DNA of 64,000 nucleotides from Chaetoderma sp. LZ-2023a. Its lineage: Eukaryota; Mollusca; Caudofoveata; Chaetodermatida; Chaetodermatidae. Below, in pieces: positions 44,991 through 56,897 of the stretch (the stretch's first letter is position 1; each line of letters starts with the position of its first letter). Under the pieces are notes generated by a model. It made no database searches, had not been told where the DNA came from, and saw nothing but the letters and a program-made list of their open reading frames with translations. The stretch is taken from positions 74,399,129 to 74,463,128 of the forward strand of contig CM067366.1 of assembly GCA_034401795.1 (NCBI GenBank), written 5' to 3'. A program made the position numbers and the translations under genes.

Positions 44991-45074
44991 TTGACGCAGT
45001 AAAAAATAGAATATAGACATCAGAGTGGTCAGGGTTAAGAAATATTTTTCAGATGTGACTCGCTACTTGTATAG

Positions 45075-45165
45075 GTTGGTATGTCTGTCTGTGTCTGTCT
45101 GTCTGTCTGCATATCTGCCTACCTGCCAGTTTGCATGCCTGTCTGTCTGTGTTTTACTGACAGAC
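45075..45165. repeat. (TCTG)n-rich microsatellite
   Basis: Interrupted runs of GTCTGTCTG and TGCCTGTCTGTC. Confidence 0.8.
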
Positions 45166-45235
45166 TCTGTCTGTATTGGTGTCTTACAAATCCACAAACG
45201 TCGCAGCTATAGCCTGTTGACACTTGATTACAATT

Positions 45236-45822
45236 TTCCATGAAATGATTGGCTCAGTTATCGATTCAGTCATTCAATTGATAAATTATCGAAAATAGCC
45301 TTCTTTTTTTGCATATGGACATTTCTCGCGACTAATTGCAAAGGCAAGTATTGGCTGGCTTGACCACTAAAGCATTATGCCTTATTACACTGATGTCAAA
45401 GAGTTAGCCGTTTTAACACTCGAGCAGGCCAAACACTATTTTTGGAAAATTTATCATTGTATTGACTGGCTCAATGTAGAACCAGTTATTACAGTGAGAA
45501 TGCTACATTTTCAAAAAATAGTTCTCTTTGGTCTGCGAATGGGCATTTTCTATGTGAAAATTGAGATTTTCTTGAAAAAATTTGAGAGTTAACCCTTTAA
45601 CAATCATATCAGCCGAAAATGGCTTCTGCAGTGGTCTTGAGAAATGCCCATTTGCAGACCAATATTTTTGAAAATTTACCACTTAAATGACTGGCATGAT
45701 AACAGAGTCAGTTATTTCAGTGGTAAATTTTCAAAAATAGTCTGTTAGTCTGCACATGAAAATGCACATTTTCTGTGAGAAAATTAAAATTTTCTTGAAG
45801 AAAATCAAGGGTTAAAGGATTA
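45236..45822. repeat. Cluster of three piggyBac-like MITE copies, family A
   Basis: 45236-45373 partial; 45413-45592; 45591-45822 sharing a TTAACCCTTTAA boundary with the previous one. Centres CTGGCTCAGTTATCGATTCA, GACTGGCTCAATG and CTGGCATGATAACAGAGTCA. Confidence 0.65.
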
Positions 45823-46236
45823 ATTGTTAGTAGAAGACTGGTCAGTGACTGCACATTTTAGAAAGAATGCTACTTACTATACCATGTTGCAGTCTCAACA
45901 GCTTACAGCAACATTGTTTTCAAAATAAACACCAGTAGACATGACTGGAAATAAAATATGTAACAGTCTGGCATTTCAGTGGTATTTAACCCTCTTATTG
46001 TTGAATTCCCCATATCTCATTATCAAGGCAACCAACCATACAGGAAAACTGTTGAAATTTAAAAATTAATTTGACTTGAAAGTGTTGCTGCCTAAATATT
46101 CATTAGAATAAGTTTTATATTGTAAAGAATTTACTTTTTCAGGGATTTGTCAGTACGAGGGTTAAGGGGATAAGTTTTTTGAGGCGGGTTAATGGTTATT
46201 CACACATGGCAGTTATGAATCTGATCTTATTTACAG

Positions 46237-46610
46237 GGTTTGTACTGGTCATGGAAAGTCATGGAATTTGACAATTTAAATTCCAGGCCTGGAAAGTCAT
46301 GAAAAATCAGCATTTTTTATCATAGGTCATGGAAAAGTCATGGAAAATGGTAATCATGAAAAATAAAAGAAATACGTTGGCATAAATTACCGCCATTACC
46401 TCTATGCAATAAAAATTATGGCAACAGCTTATCAAAAAAAGACTGGCTTAGTTGTTGCAAGACGAAATATTCAGACATTTGCAGAAAAACTTGGATTGTA
46501 ATTTATGTAGCTTCGTCATAAACATTAATCTACTAGATCTTAATTCTTGGAAGTCATGGAATTTGTTTGTTTTGGTTATGAAAAGTCATGGAATTTCAAA
46601 CATAGAAAGG
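46237..46610. repeat. hAT-like end repeat (CAGGGTTTGTAC ... TCATGGAAAG)
   Basis: CAGGGTTTGTACTGG at 46237 resembles the CAGGGTTCGTACG terminus of the 11113 element. TCATGGAAAGTCATGGAATTT motifs recur near 46310-46345 and 46555-46600. Confidence 0.5.
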
Positions 46611-47960
46611 TACGCTAACCATGTATTTGTGATTTCGTGCATATATGCGAGCACACTTTCCTTGTAATTTTTGTCCACCTCTGCGAAACCGAAAGTGAGA
46701 CAGATATCATTTTTCCGATGGCGGAATCTACGTTAAGTTTCTGCGTTTAGCAAATCGTCTTCCTTTATTTTAAGATTGCTTAATCCTACAGCAACCAAGC
46801 TGGACACATGATTGCCTATGCCATAATGAGCTGGCACAATTATAGTGAGTGGCACGATTATAGTGAGGTCACTAGATCACGGTCATTATGACCTTGTAAT
46901 TTTCCTCTGCTTTTTCAAACTAAAGATTTTGCATTTAGCAAATCATTTACATTTATATTTCAGGAACTAAACTTGGATACGTGGTTACCTATAATGTTAG
47001 GAAGCAGCATGCTGACATTGAGATCACAAGGTCTAGATGATGAATGGAAGACAGATGAGATGTCTAATTACACAAAATTCTTGTAACTGTAACATGGTTG
47101 TAAGTTATTAGCAAAACCAGTGGAGAGGTTATGTAACAATGCACAACATACAGGGAATGATGCAATTAACGCTAGCCGTCGAATTTCTTCAAGACAATTT
47201 AAGTTTTCTCAGAAAAATGTCCATTTGCAAGACGAAGAGAAGACTAATTTTGGCTCGATTATCAAGCATGGAGGTTTAGTTAGGAAACATTGCAAAGCCA
47301 ATTTGAGCGGTTTGGCCATTAGAGGATTAACAAACTACAGAGAATGGAAAGTGTTACATTTTTACAATTGCTAGATGGAAAGAAAATTGAAAATATTGCC
47401 TTAAAATTACTGCAGTATTTTTTTTCGAGATATTGAAAGAATTAAGTTAGGAACGTTTGTAAAACAAAAAGATTAATTGGGCCAAGAGAAAAAATTGGTG
47501 TCTCTTTTAGGAACAATATTTTTGGAAACAATAACATTGTCAAAAGCTGTTGCTGTCTTGCTTTCCAGATGAACACCAGTTATCATATGAAAGAGAATAG
47601 CATTTAGGAGTGTTCACATTCAATGTTATAGGCTTTCAGCAAATATTTAAATTTTCAAACTCATTTTAATCTGTTATACATTAGTTGACCAGTAATTAAG
47701 TGTTAGCAGGTACATTGTGAGTGCACAACAGAAGACCATATCAACTTAAAACATTTACTCCTAAAATCGTCAGCTAGCATTGAATGTGATAATTTATCAA
47801 GATACGTGTTCATTTTTAAAACAACTTCTGAATGCTGCTATTTTCTCGAATAACTTCTTAAAATGGACACTGTTTACCTTCACAAAATTACTATTCAGAT
47901 TATAAATTAACTTCCTGCTGAATTTCTGCAGACTTCATCTTCAATGGTGTCTAACTCTGG
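46611..47960. other. No gene recognised
   Basis: Two diverged copies of a unit (AACCAAGCTGGACACATGATT near 46794 and AACTAAACTTGGATACGTGG near 46967), each followed by CTATG/CTATAATG, form a decayed repeat. A partial family-A MITE lies at about 47170-47330. The rest is AT-rich. Confidence 0.45.
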
Positions 47961-47971
47961 ATATTTTATAT

Positions 47972-48095
47972 AATGCTGAATATTTTGAGACCGTGTTGCT
48001 GACCCACCAACAACTTGTTTTCAAAATATTCAGCAGGTCCAGAGTTAGTGCTCATTGAAATTATTGTCTGGTGGCTTGCAGCAGTCACAAAGTTA
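47972..48095. repeat. Foldback hairpin with deleted arm, and adjoining repeat
   Basis: GCTGAATATTTTGAGACC and the mirrored GTTTTCAAAATATTCAGC with much of the left inner arm missing, followed by TTATTGTCTGGTGGCTTGCA as at 33670. Confidence 0.6.
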
Positions 48096-48339
48096 ACATG
48101 ATTAATAATAGTGTTGTTATCTACACTCTGAAGACAGGTTGGAATTAAAATGAACCTGGCCAGTGTATCCAAGCAGTACATATGTTATATTTATATATAA
48201 TATATCGAATAATACCCTGTCATATCAATTCGTCATAATAAAAGACATAATAATTTTCTTACACATCTGTATAAATATATTTTTATACTAGGTAGCACAT
48301 TGTAACATTCAAATATACTATATTGCACTGTAATAGTGC

Positions 48340-48400
48340 AAATGCACAGATACACACGCACGCCCGCACGCACATACACACGCACGCACACACAAGTATG
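48340..48400. repeat. (ACAC/ACGC)n low-complexity tract
   Basis: CACGCACGCCCGCACGCACA-type sequence. Confidence 0.85.
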
Positions 48401-48424
48401 GGATAATAATACAGCATGTCTTCG

Positions 48425-48630
48425 TAACACTTTGATAGTCAAGCCGGCCAAAGTCCAGCCTCTACAGTGGCCTTGGGGATTATCCATTTGCAGGCAAACA
48501 GAAGACTATTTTTGAAGATTTTCTGCTGGAATGACTGGCACGACAAGGAAGCCAGTCATTTAAGTGCTAAATTTTCCCAAAAAATTTCTTCTCTTGGCCT
48601 GCAAATGACCAAATTTGGCCATTAAAGGTT
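48425..48630. repeat. piggyBac-like MITE, family A
   Basis: AGTCAAGCCGGCCAAAG start, CTGGCACGACAAGGAAGCCA centre, ATTAAAGGTT end. Confidence 0.65.
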
Positions 48631-48792
48631 GAAAGAGGCCTCATATAATAATGTTGCTCAAATATATTCATCTGAAGTTCTGTTCCTGAAGGGCCTATCA
48701 TTATATAATAAGATTATGCCTAAGTCATTAGTGCACACAACATTACATGTTATATCTTATACAGAGGCTATCCTCCATTGGAGCAAGCATAG

Positions 48793-49032
48793 TAACCCTT
48801 TAATTGTCAAGTTTCGTTGAGAAAATCTGAATATTTCCGTCGTGAATGTCCATTTGCAGGACAAGAGAAGACTATTTTTTAACATTTACCACTGAAATGA
48901 CTGGCTCTGTTACCGGGCTAGTCATTCCAGTTTTAAATTTTCAAAAAGTAGTCTTCTCTTGCCGTGCAAATATCCATTCAGCAACACCACTTCAGCGGCC
49001 GGTTTTGGCCATTGTGAGTGGTAAACGGATAA
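48793..49032. repeat. piggyBac-like MITE, family A
   Basis: TAACCCTTTAATTGTC start, CTGGCTCTGTTACCGGGCTA centre, decayed right end GTAAACGGATAA. Confidence 0.7.
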
Positions 49033-49075
49033 TCTAAAGCATCTAAGGCACAGTGTTCTACTATACTGCACAGTA

Positions 49076-49832
49076 GATGGTTCCATTTCTGGCTATGCCC
49101 CGCCCATTTCTATCTACGCTCTACCCACATTTTTTCACGTGTGAATCAATTTATATACGTTGACTCATGAATTCCCAGAATCCCAATTTCAAGCTAAGCA
49201 TACAGGTAAGTAAGTCAAATTGGTTTTAAAATATTCAACCGAAAGCTCATTCAATAGTAAATCCATCAAAGACACACTTCATACACTTGGCAGACTTTTC
49301 ACTGTTCATGATGGAGCTAGATAAGTCATTCATTAGGCATTATGATTGTAACGGCAGCCTACATGGTACCTAATTCACCTTTCCAGAGTACCCACCCATC
49401 ATATGACGTCCCAACACGGCGAGGTGTGGGTGGAGCTTAGCTAGTGAGGGGCAGGGCATAGCTAAAAATGGAAAAGGCCATTCACATTTCCAGGGTATCC
49501 AACTATCAATCGGCTAAGCGGCATGTAGGATGACATCATAATCATTACGTCATAAATGGATCTATGTCTTTAACTCTTAATAGTCTGTCGGGTTGTACAA
49601 ATTGTATGTCTCTACTATTTAAAAAACATGCTGTTGAATATTTTGAAGCTAAGTTGACTGGGCGCTGTTGCTGCCATAGGCAGAAACAGCACCCAGTCAA
49701 ATTAGTTTCAAAATATTCAACAGCTTACCTGTCTAGTTTTCTGGAAATTGATAGTCAGGAAGTGCATAGATCGATCGATCCCAACATGAACGAGGTGTTG
49801 GTGGAGCTTAGCTAAAGATGGAAAAGTCCATT
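49076..49832. mobile_element. Cluster of three MITE family-B copies
   Basis: 49076-49377 lacks most of its hairpin. 49372-49480 is a short deletion derivative in the opposite orientation sharing the TAATTCACCTTTCC edge. 49483-49832 is nearly full length in that orientation, with hairpin 49628-49723 (GACTGGGCGCTGTTGCTGCC arms). Confidence 0.7.
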
Positions 49833-50384
49833 AATTACGATGTCATATACCTGAGTGACAGATCCATCCATTTCTCACACAACATCGATTTCCTGAATCC
49901 CAGAATCCCTGGAACCTGCTTGAACTATTGAGTCGATACACTGATATGACAGGGAATTGAGAGAATAAGAATCCAAGTCCAAGCGCATTATGTCGATATG
50001 TTTATGTACCTTCCCAGATAGACACGCTCATGCATGCACGCACGCACATACGCATGCACCACACAGTGCTGGATTACAGAATTCTTTAGTTTATCATGTG
50101 TAGTGGTGCCTGGAGAAAAGGGTAATTTTCAAAATCACTTTCTCTGAGAAACCATTTCCTGTATTCTGTCATGTCTGTATAATTTGGGAGATCATTATTT
50201 TATTTAGATAGTTGATAGTCAGTATGGGGAAAAGAAGCATCCACGATCTATCAATCAAGCATATGCCATCGTAATCAGTTACGTCACATGTAGGCTGACG
50301 TCGCAATCATAATTGATAGAAATACTCTGTCATGAAGCTGAAATAGTCTGTCAAGTTCACCTGGCAGTTTCTGATGAATCTACT
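49833..50384. other. No gene recognised
   Basis: Contains a GCACGCACGCACATACGCA tract near 50036 and otherwise unassigned AT-rich DNA. Confidence 0.45.
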
Positions 50385-50560
50385 ATTTAATAAACATTCT
50401 GTTGAAATTTTGAAACTAATTTGACTGTGTGCTGTTACTGCCATAGGCTTACCTTTATAGTTACCTTGACGGTGGGATTCTTGGAATTCAGGGTTCGATC
50501 GATCACAACAGGGGCAAAGTGTGGGTGGAGCTTAGCTAGAAATGGATGGGGACACGCACA
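50385..50560 (-). mobile_element. Partial MITE family B
   Basis: CTATTTAATAAACATTCTG, one hairpin arm (GAAACTAATTTGACTGTGTG) and the GTGTGGGTGGAGCTTAGCTA block. The second arm is deleted. A (CACACA/GCAC) tract follows. Confidence 0.6.
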
Positions 50561-50937
50561 TACACACGCATGCACGCACATACACACACACATTCTGATC
50601 ATTTATTGTGTTTGTGTAGTCCTCTGAAAGTGTGACTTGACTGACATGAGTAGTGTTGTGCTTTATAGCACTATAAGTTGTGAATGAAGTCAATGACCCA
50701 GACACACACACTTAAATCTTTCAGCATGTTCTAGTGTTCCTGTAAGTATGCGCTTGAAGAACTACTGCCCAACAAGTGTCAGTTCATCTAGAGCAGGGGG
50801 GGGGGGGCCAAAATACCACATGTATCTTATTGACCTGCCATGAGCTCTCATACCAATATCCCCACCCACACTACCCAATATATGTATACTGTGGCAACTT
50901 TCATTGGTAGCGTTTTACTACTAGACCTGTATAAATA

Positions 50938-51160
50938 AACCCTTTAACACTAAAGGTGGTCATAAAATGGCTTCTGCAGTAGTCTTGGAAAATGTCCATT
51001 TGCAGACCAAGAAAAGACTATTTTAAAAAATTTATCAATGGAATGACTGGCTCGATATCCGAGCCAGTCATTCCAGTGATAAATTTTCAAAAATAATTTT
51101 TTTCAGCAGATGGACATTACTTAAATTTTCTTGAGCAAATTTGAGGGTTAGCCGGTTAAT
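50938..51160. repeat. piggyBac-like MITE, family A
   Basis: ACCCTTTAACACTAAAGG start and CTGGCTCGATATCCGAGCCA centre with nearly perfect arms. Confidence 0.72.
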
Positions 51161-51634
51161 GACCAAGCCAGCCAAAAGCATGTGTGTCTGTGTTTGTGTG
51201 TGTGCGTGCGTGCTTGTGCACCTACATATGTGCATGTACCGGTAATCATTTATGCTATGCATTGTTAGAAGAGTGTGATGTGAAAGCACTTATTTCTAGT
51301 CTCACTGCATACAGTCAGTGCTATCAAACCATAGGAGTAAAAAGAATAAATGTATTGTTATATTATATACAGTACAGCTCATAAATAAGGAAACATATTT
51401 CCTAAACAAAAACATTTTGAACACGATATAAGAAATGTTCAGGTGAACATTTGGGACTTAATTTGATTGGAGTCCAAAAATATTCAACAGTGTTTTATTT
51501 AGTTTTAGCAACAACTTCAGTTATTTCTGAGCTGGATTGTATGTAATCTGTATAATGTATATATAACATTATACACATATAAGCAGACATTATGAACTCT
51601 GTACATGATATATTATACAATGTACATCATGTTG

Positions 51635-52436
51635 TTACCCTTCTAGTGGTCAAGCCGAGCGCAAGTGGCTGGAAATGACCAGTTGCAGACCATGAGAATA
51701 TTTTATAAAACTTGTGACCAGAATGGATGACTTGATAATGGACATTGTTTATGAGAAATTCTTCAATCTTCCTAAATATTCTGACCACTAATACTTTATG
51801 GTCAAGATTTGTCATGAAAATCTATTTCTGCTTAGTGAATATCAAGGTATTTTTGAGAATTTAGCACAGAAATGACTGGCTCGCTTATTGGGCCTGTAAT
51901 TTCAGTGCTAAAATTTGTTTGTGGTCAAAAATGGTCTCATTTGTGTCTCGGCCTGTAAATGTACTTTTTAACCCTTTAATGGTCATGCCGGCCATAACCG
52001 GCCTCTGCAGTGGTCTTGAGGAATGTCGATTTGCAGACCACAAGAAGACTATTTTTGAAAATTTATCACTGGAATGACTGGCTCGAGCCAGTCATTCCAG
52101 TAATAAATTAAAAAAATAGTTTTCTCGTGGCCTGCAAATCGACATTCAATAACCAATTATTTTTAATTTCTTGAGAAAATTTGACCATTGAAGGGTTAAA
52201 GGACTACTGCAGAGGACAGTGTGACTGACTGGATCATTAAGCATTTAATGATCAAGTCAGTCAAACGCGGCCAATGCACTGGTCTTGAGGAATGTCCATT
52301 CGCAAAACAAAAGATTATATTTGAAAATATACCACTGGAATGTCTGGCTTGATAAGTTGTCTCTTGGCCTGCAAATGTCATTTAATGCACAAATATTTTG
52401 ATTTTCTTGACCAAATTTGACAAGTGAATGGTTAAC
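51635..52436. repeat. Cluster of four piggyBac-like MITE copies, family A
   Basis: About 51635-51790, 51789-51970, 51969-52199 and 52241-52436. The third is best preserved: TTAACCCTTTAATGGTCATG to TTGAAGGGTTAAA with near-perfect arms around CTGGCTCGAGCCAG. Confidence 0.7.
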
Positions 52437-52547
52437 ACGTTCATTTGGAAATGTCTATGTAAGCAGAGTCGAGACAAGTATTATACAGTACAGTACACCT
52501 CAGCAATAACTTAACGTGTTTCTAAAACAGAGTAAAATGTACTGTTG

Positions 52548-52652
52548 AAGTTGAATATTTTTTAACATATTTGGATCGGAAGACATCGTTTCCTAAGGCA
52601 TGTAAGGCAGCAATGGCTTCCGATCCAATTATGTTAAAAAATATTCAACAGA
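52548..52652. repeat. Foldback hairpin with GGATCGGAAG arms
   Basis: CTGTTGAAGTTGAATATTTT outer arm; TTGGATCGGAAGACATCG is mirrored by ATGGCTTCCGATCCAA, then AAATATTCAACAG. Same outer arms as the other hairpins but entirely different inner arms. Confidence 0.8.
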
Positions 52653-52927
52653 ACAGTTCTTACATTGTGTTCAAAATTCTTTTGTTTTGGAAACATGGTA
52701 ACTGCTTTATGAGGTGTACATCATCATCTCAGTAAGCACTATGATGTGTTATTTTCAAATCTAGTTATAATATTATGCAAAATTTACTAAATATACCATA
52801 CACATATTTACAGTACATGTCAGAAATAACTTAAAATCTTTACAGAACAAAAGTAGAAATATGCTAGTTAGTAGTTAGTACAATTTTGAACACGATGTAA
52901 GAAATGTAATGTTGAATATTTTGGACT

Positions 52928-53149
52928 CAACCCTTTAACTCTCGAATTTGTTCAAGAAAATTTCAATTTTCTCATAGAAAATGTCCATTTGCAGACCAAG
53001 AGAAGACTATTTTTGAAAATTGCCCACTGGAATGACTGGCTGTTATCGAGCCAGTCATTCCAGTGGTAAATTTTCAAGAATAGTCTTCTCTTCGTCCGCA
53101 AATGGACATTTCGCAAGACCACTGCAGAAGACCGTTTTGGCTGGTATAT
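52928..53149. repeat. piggyBac-like MITE, family A
   Basis: ACCCTTTAACTCTCG start, CTGGCTGTTATCGAGCCAG centre. Confidence 0.72.
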
Positions 53150-53362
53150 TGGCTTCCAATCAAATTAAATCCAAAATTATCACCAGTACGTTATATTTTG
53201 TTCCGGAATCATGTTTAAGTTATTTCTAAATCTGTGCTATAGCTAGGTTGTTGTGTCTTTGTTAATCAAACAGGATTGTTGAACTGTGATTTAATTTTTG
53301 TTAAGCTACATTTTAATAATAAAATTATACATATGAAGGTTGAACGTATCCTTTCCTTTTAG

Positions 53363-53435
53363 CCCCCATCCCGCCTTCTGGCTTGAAGGTCAAGGTGATT
53401 TTATAGCCAGCCGTATCGTCGACAACTTCCTTTAA
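53363..53435 (+). pseudogene. Exon-like remnant cut by a MITE
   Basis: After an acceptor-like CTTTCCTTTTAG, one base completes a codon and 23 codons stay open: PHPAFWLEGQGDFIASRIVD, then NFL and TAA. The composition looks like protein, but the stop is formed by the first bases of a family-A MITE (TTTAACCCTC), so the exon was probably longer. I do not recognise the protein. Confidence 0.3.
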
Positions 53436-53656
53436 CCCTCAAATTCGTTCAGGAAATTTTTTTTTTAGAAAATGTACATTTGCAGACCAAGAGATTAGTC
53501 TTGAATTTTTACAACAGGACTGACTAGTTCAGTTATTGAGCCAGTCATTCCAGTGGTAACCTTTTTCCAAAATAGTCTTCTCTTGGTCTGCAAAGGGGCA
53601 TTTCTCAAGACAACTGCAGAAGCGATTTTTTACCGACTTGAGTGTCAACGGATTAA
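53433..53656. repeat. piggyBac-like MITE, family A
   Basis: TTAACCCTCAAATTCG start, TAGTTCAGTTATTGAGCCAG centre, right edge GGATTAACCC. Confidence 0.68.
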
Positions 53657-54084
53657 CCCTTTAATGGTCAAGATTGGTAAAAAAAAATCTAAATTTTTGC
53701 CTAACCCATTTCACCAATGAATTCCCTGTATCTCATGCTTCCAGACAAATTAATTTTAAAATATTCAACAGCATAAGTTTTACATTTGTATGTCATAAAG
53801 AATTTACTTTTTCAGGGGTTTGTCAGTGAAAGGGTTAAAGTTATCATATCCCATTAACTATTGGGAAATTTACCCAGCATGCAATGTTCACACACATATT
53901 CGTTTCAAATATCAGATGCCTTATTATGTGAGTTTATTGTCTCTACTGACGTAATTCTCAAACAAAAAGCTGTCACAATTCGTGAAAGTGATCAGATGTC
54001 CTCTACCTCCTGCGGTGTTAGCAAATCTGACTAGTTCACCAGCCCATATGTATTGATTTCCAGGGACCCATAAGAGAAAGCTCT

Positions 54085-54180
54085 TCAATATTGGACATTT
54101 TAAGATTAATCTGACTGAAAGCTGTTGCTGTTTGTGGCAGCAATACATTTCGGTCAAATTATTGTAAAAATTACCAGTAG
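54085..54180. repeat. Foldback hairpin, diverged
   Basis: TAATCTGACTGAAAGCTGTTGCTG is mirrored by CAGCAATACATTTCGGTCAAATTA. Confidence 0.55.
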
Positions 54181-54576
54181 TAAATACGAGTGAAACTTGC
54201 TTTGAGAATGATTTGAGTGAAAATTATTGTTGCAACAAATCAACAGACCATCCAAATGATGCCTGAAGATTTGAAGATCAATTTGATTTTAAGTCATTGT
54301 TGACTAAAGTAGCAACAGCTTGCTTTGTCAACTTATTTTCAAAACAATTTGCTGCCTTTCAATATCATTACCTTAAATATGAAAGTTAGCGAAATATATG
54401 CCTATACATGTATGTCTCATGTCAAAGTTTGAATTCGAGTTCGTTGTCGCATTACTCCGATCAAGTTTCAAGTGGTTGCTTTGCCTATCTACGCATGCAC
54501 ACACTTACTCTCGTTTGAAGCAGGAGTAATCGAGTAGAATTTTTACCACTTGATTCGAATTTGTACCACGTGATAC
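54181..54576. other. No gene recognised
   Basis: AT-rich, with weak traces of further hairpin arms near 54270-54345. Confidence 0.4.
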
Positions 54577-54945
54577 CATTCACCTTTCCAGAGTACCCAC
54601 TCATCATATGAAGTCATAATGAACTGCGTGATGTCTACAAAGTGGATCATAATGAATGACGTCAATAAGTATGTCACGAACGCATATTTGAAGACGCTCT
54701 ATGCGTTGTTGTACAAATTATTTGCTTTTACTATTTAATAAATATTCTGTTGAATATTTTGAAACTAATTTGACTGGGCGCTGTTGCTGCCATAGTTAGT
54801 TACACTATTCAACAGCCTCCCTGTATAGTTTTCAGGAAATTGATAGCTAGGGCATTTGGGGATCGATCAATCCAAACACGGCGAGGTGTGGGTGGAGCTT
54901 AGCTAGTGATGGGCGGGGCGTGGCTAAAAATGGAAAGGTCCATTA
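54577..54945 (-). mobile_element. MITE family B
   Basis: ATTCACCTTTCCAGAGTACC start, hairpin left arm at 54747-54795 with most of the right arm deleted, GATCGATCAATCC and GGGTGGAGCTTAGCTAGTGA blocks, end GGAAAGGTCCATT. Confidence 0.75.
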
Positions 54946-55445
54946 TACTGTTGATCGTTCGGATATGTTATTGAGGTACCCCGTTTACCACGAGGTAAGA
55001 GTGCAATATTCGGTCTTCAGCCAACCTCCCACAATTCATTGAGCTTACTACAGTTTAACATTAACCGGTTAGCTTTAAACAGTAATATTCAGGAAATTGA
55101 TGGCTAGGGCATTTGAGGGATCGATCAATCCCAACAAGGTAAGGTGTGGGTGGAGCTTAGCGTGTGATGGGTGGGGCATAGCTAAAAATGGAAAAGGTCC
55201 ATTATACTCTCGGTCGTTCGGATATGTTATCGAGGTACCCCGTTTACCACGACAACATATCCGAACTTTAGGTAAGAGTGCAATATTCAGTCTTCAGCCA
55301 ACTTCCCACAATTCATTGAGCTTACTACAGTTTAACGTTAACCGGTTAGCTTTAAACAGTACTACGTGTACACCAACTTCCCACAATTCATTGAGCTTAC
55401 TACAGTTTAACGTTAACCGGTTAGCTTTAAACAGTACTACGTGTA
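54830..55445. repeat. Tandem duplication of a MITE-B end plus neighbouring sequence
   Basis: Unit one 54830-55080 and unit two about 55085-55345 both run from TTCAGGAAATTGATAGCTAG-like through GGTCCATTATACT, CGTTCGGATATGTTAT, GAGGTACCCCGTTTACCACG, TAAGAGTGCAATATTC and CCACAATTCATTGAGCTTAC. The last about 73 bases are repeated once more at 55372-55445, and GAAGTTGGCTGGAGACC at 55455 is their inverted start. Confidence 0.8.
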
Positions 55446-55842
55446 CTGCATTGTGGGAAGTTGGCTGGAGACCAAATTTAGCAAAGATTGTATATTTCCT
55501 GGTCGAGTACAGACAGATATGCAACATGTGCATGGATGATCAACTAGCGAAATGTACTCTGTCTTTGCTAACATTGTTTCATCCTCGGGCAGAATCGCAT
55601 ATACCTATGTACTCACTCTGCTGGCACAGTTAGGTAACATGTTTCAAATAAAAGGTGTGATCACTATTTTAGAATATTTAGACGGAAAGTTGTTGAAGCA
55701 ATAAGTTTCATTCAAATTTGTATCAAATCTATAGCAAGTAGAACTAATATGGCATCCAGTAGTTATAGCGAATATGGCATTAGGGCATTGCATGATGGGT
55801 AGACTGCACAGCAATTAACACATCTCATATCTCATGCAATGC

Positions 55843-56197
55843 ATCTTTCCAGTTTATCCATCCATCATATGATGTCATAATCAACTATGTGGCATGCAGC
55901 ATGACTTCATAATCAACGCTGTTATGAATGACCTACAGAAGTGTTTCACGAATGCATAATTGGTGACAGTCTTAGCGTTGTGGTACGACTTGTATGTCTT
56001 TACTATTTAATAAACATTCTGTTGCAGCATCAGCACCCAGCCAAATTAGTTTCAAAATATTCAACAGCTTACTTGTATAGTTTTCTGAAAATCGATAGTC
56101 AGGGAATTCAGGGGTCGATTGATCCCAACATAAGCAAGGTGTGGTTGGAGGTAAACTAGAGACTGGCAAGGCATAGCTAAAACTGGAACGGTCCATT
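55843..56197 (-). mobile_element. MITE family B, one hairpin arm missing
   Basis: TGCATCTTTCCAGTTTATCC start, CTATTTAATAAACATTCTG, right hairpin arm only (AGTTTCAAAATATTCAACAG), GGTCGATTGATCCCAACATA, end CTGGAACGGTCCATT. Confidence 0.7.
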
Positions 56198-56514
56198 GGT
56201 TCTCTAGTTCGTGTGAAACGAGGACCTTAACTGGTAAGCAAATCAAATCTCATACTTTTTAATTAAATTTGATTATGTGCTGGCTTTTAATTAAACTCGA
56301 CCCTGTGCTATATTAGGCAGATGTTTAGTAGTTCAAGATTAACACCTACAATCCATACCGGTTTACATTTTTCTCTAAATATCGGCGTTAATGGCTTTCC
56401 TGAGATGGGTATGAGGAAGGGTGCAAAAGGCCTTGCTTATGGCTGGCTTAGCAGCTTGTGATTGGAAAACAATCGTAATTGGCAGGGGAAAAAAATCTGT
56501 TGAATTTGTATGTC

Positions 56515-56765
56515 TTTGCTGGATTGACAATTCAATAAACACTGCTAAAAATTTTGAAAATAATTTAATTGGACCATGTTGCTAACATAGGCAACAACAA
56601 CATCCAGTCAAATTAGTTTCAAAATATTCAATGGCTTGCCTGCATATTTACCTTGAAAATGTGATTCTGAGAATTCATTGTTCAAAATATATAAATCAAT
56701 CCCAACACGCGCAAAATGTGGGCGGAGTTTAGCTGGAAATGGGCAGGGCATAGCTAGAAATGGAT
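56515..56765 (-). mobile_element. MITE family B, partial
   Basis: Hairpin 56540-56635 with arms weakened (ATTGGACCATGTTGCTAACA / CAACAACATCCAGTCAAAT), then GTGGGCGGAGTTTAGCTGG and GGGCAGGGCATAGCTAGAAA. Confidence 0.6.
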
Positions 56766-56897
56766 CCCTCTGTTAATCTGCCACCCAAGCATACTTTCAA
56801 CTGAGGTCACACCCTAAAGGTATCTGTCAAGTTAACTGACGTCACAATCAAAAGACTGCAAGTGACATCTGTTGAGACAGTCTTTTAATTGTACACA

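Noticed and set aside
46967..47085. Possible exon after ATTTATATTTCAG with 40 open codons (ELNLDTWLPIM...)
   Set aside because: The same sequence in diverged form occurs at 46794, which marks it as a noncoding dispersed repeat.
51635..52436. Regularly spaced palindromes resembling a CRISPR array
   Set aside because: They are 180-230-base foldback MITEs in a eukaryotic genome with no unique spacers of constant size.
55097..55633. 178-codon open frame on the plus strand
   Set aside because: It runs through a MITE-B end and the three-fold tandem repeat; the internal repeats of the protein are copies of noncoding DNA, and no domain is seen.
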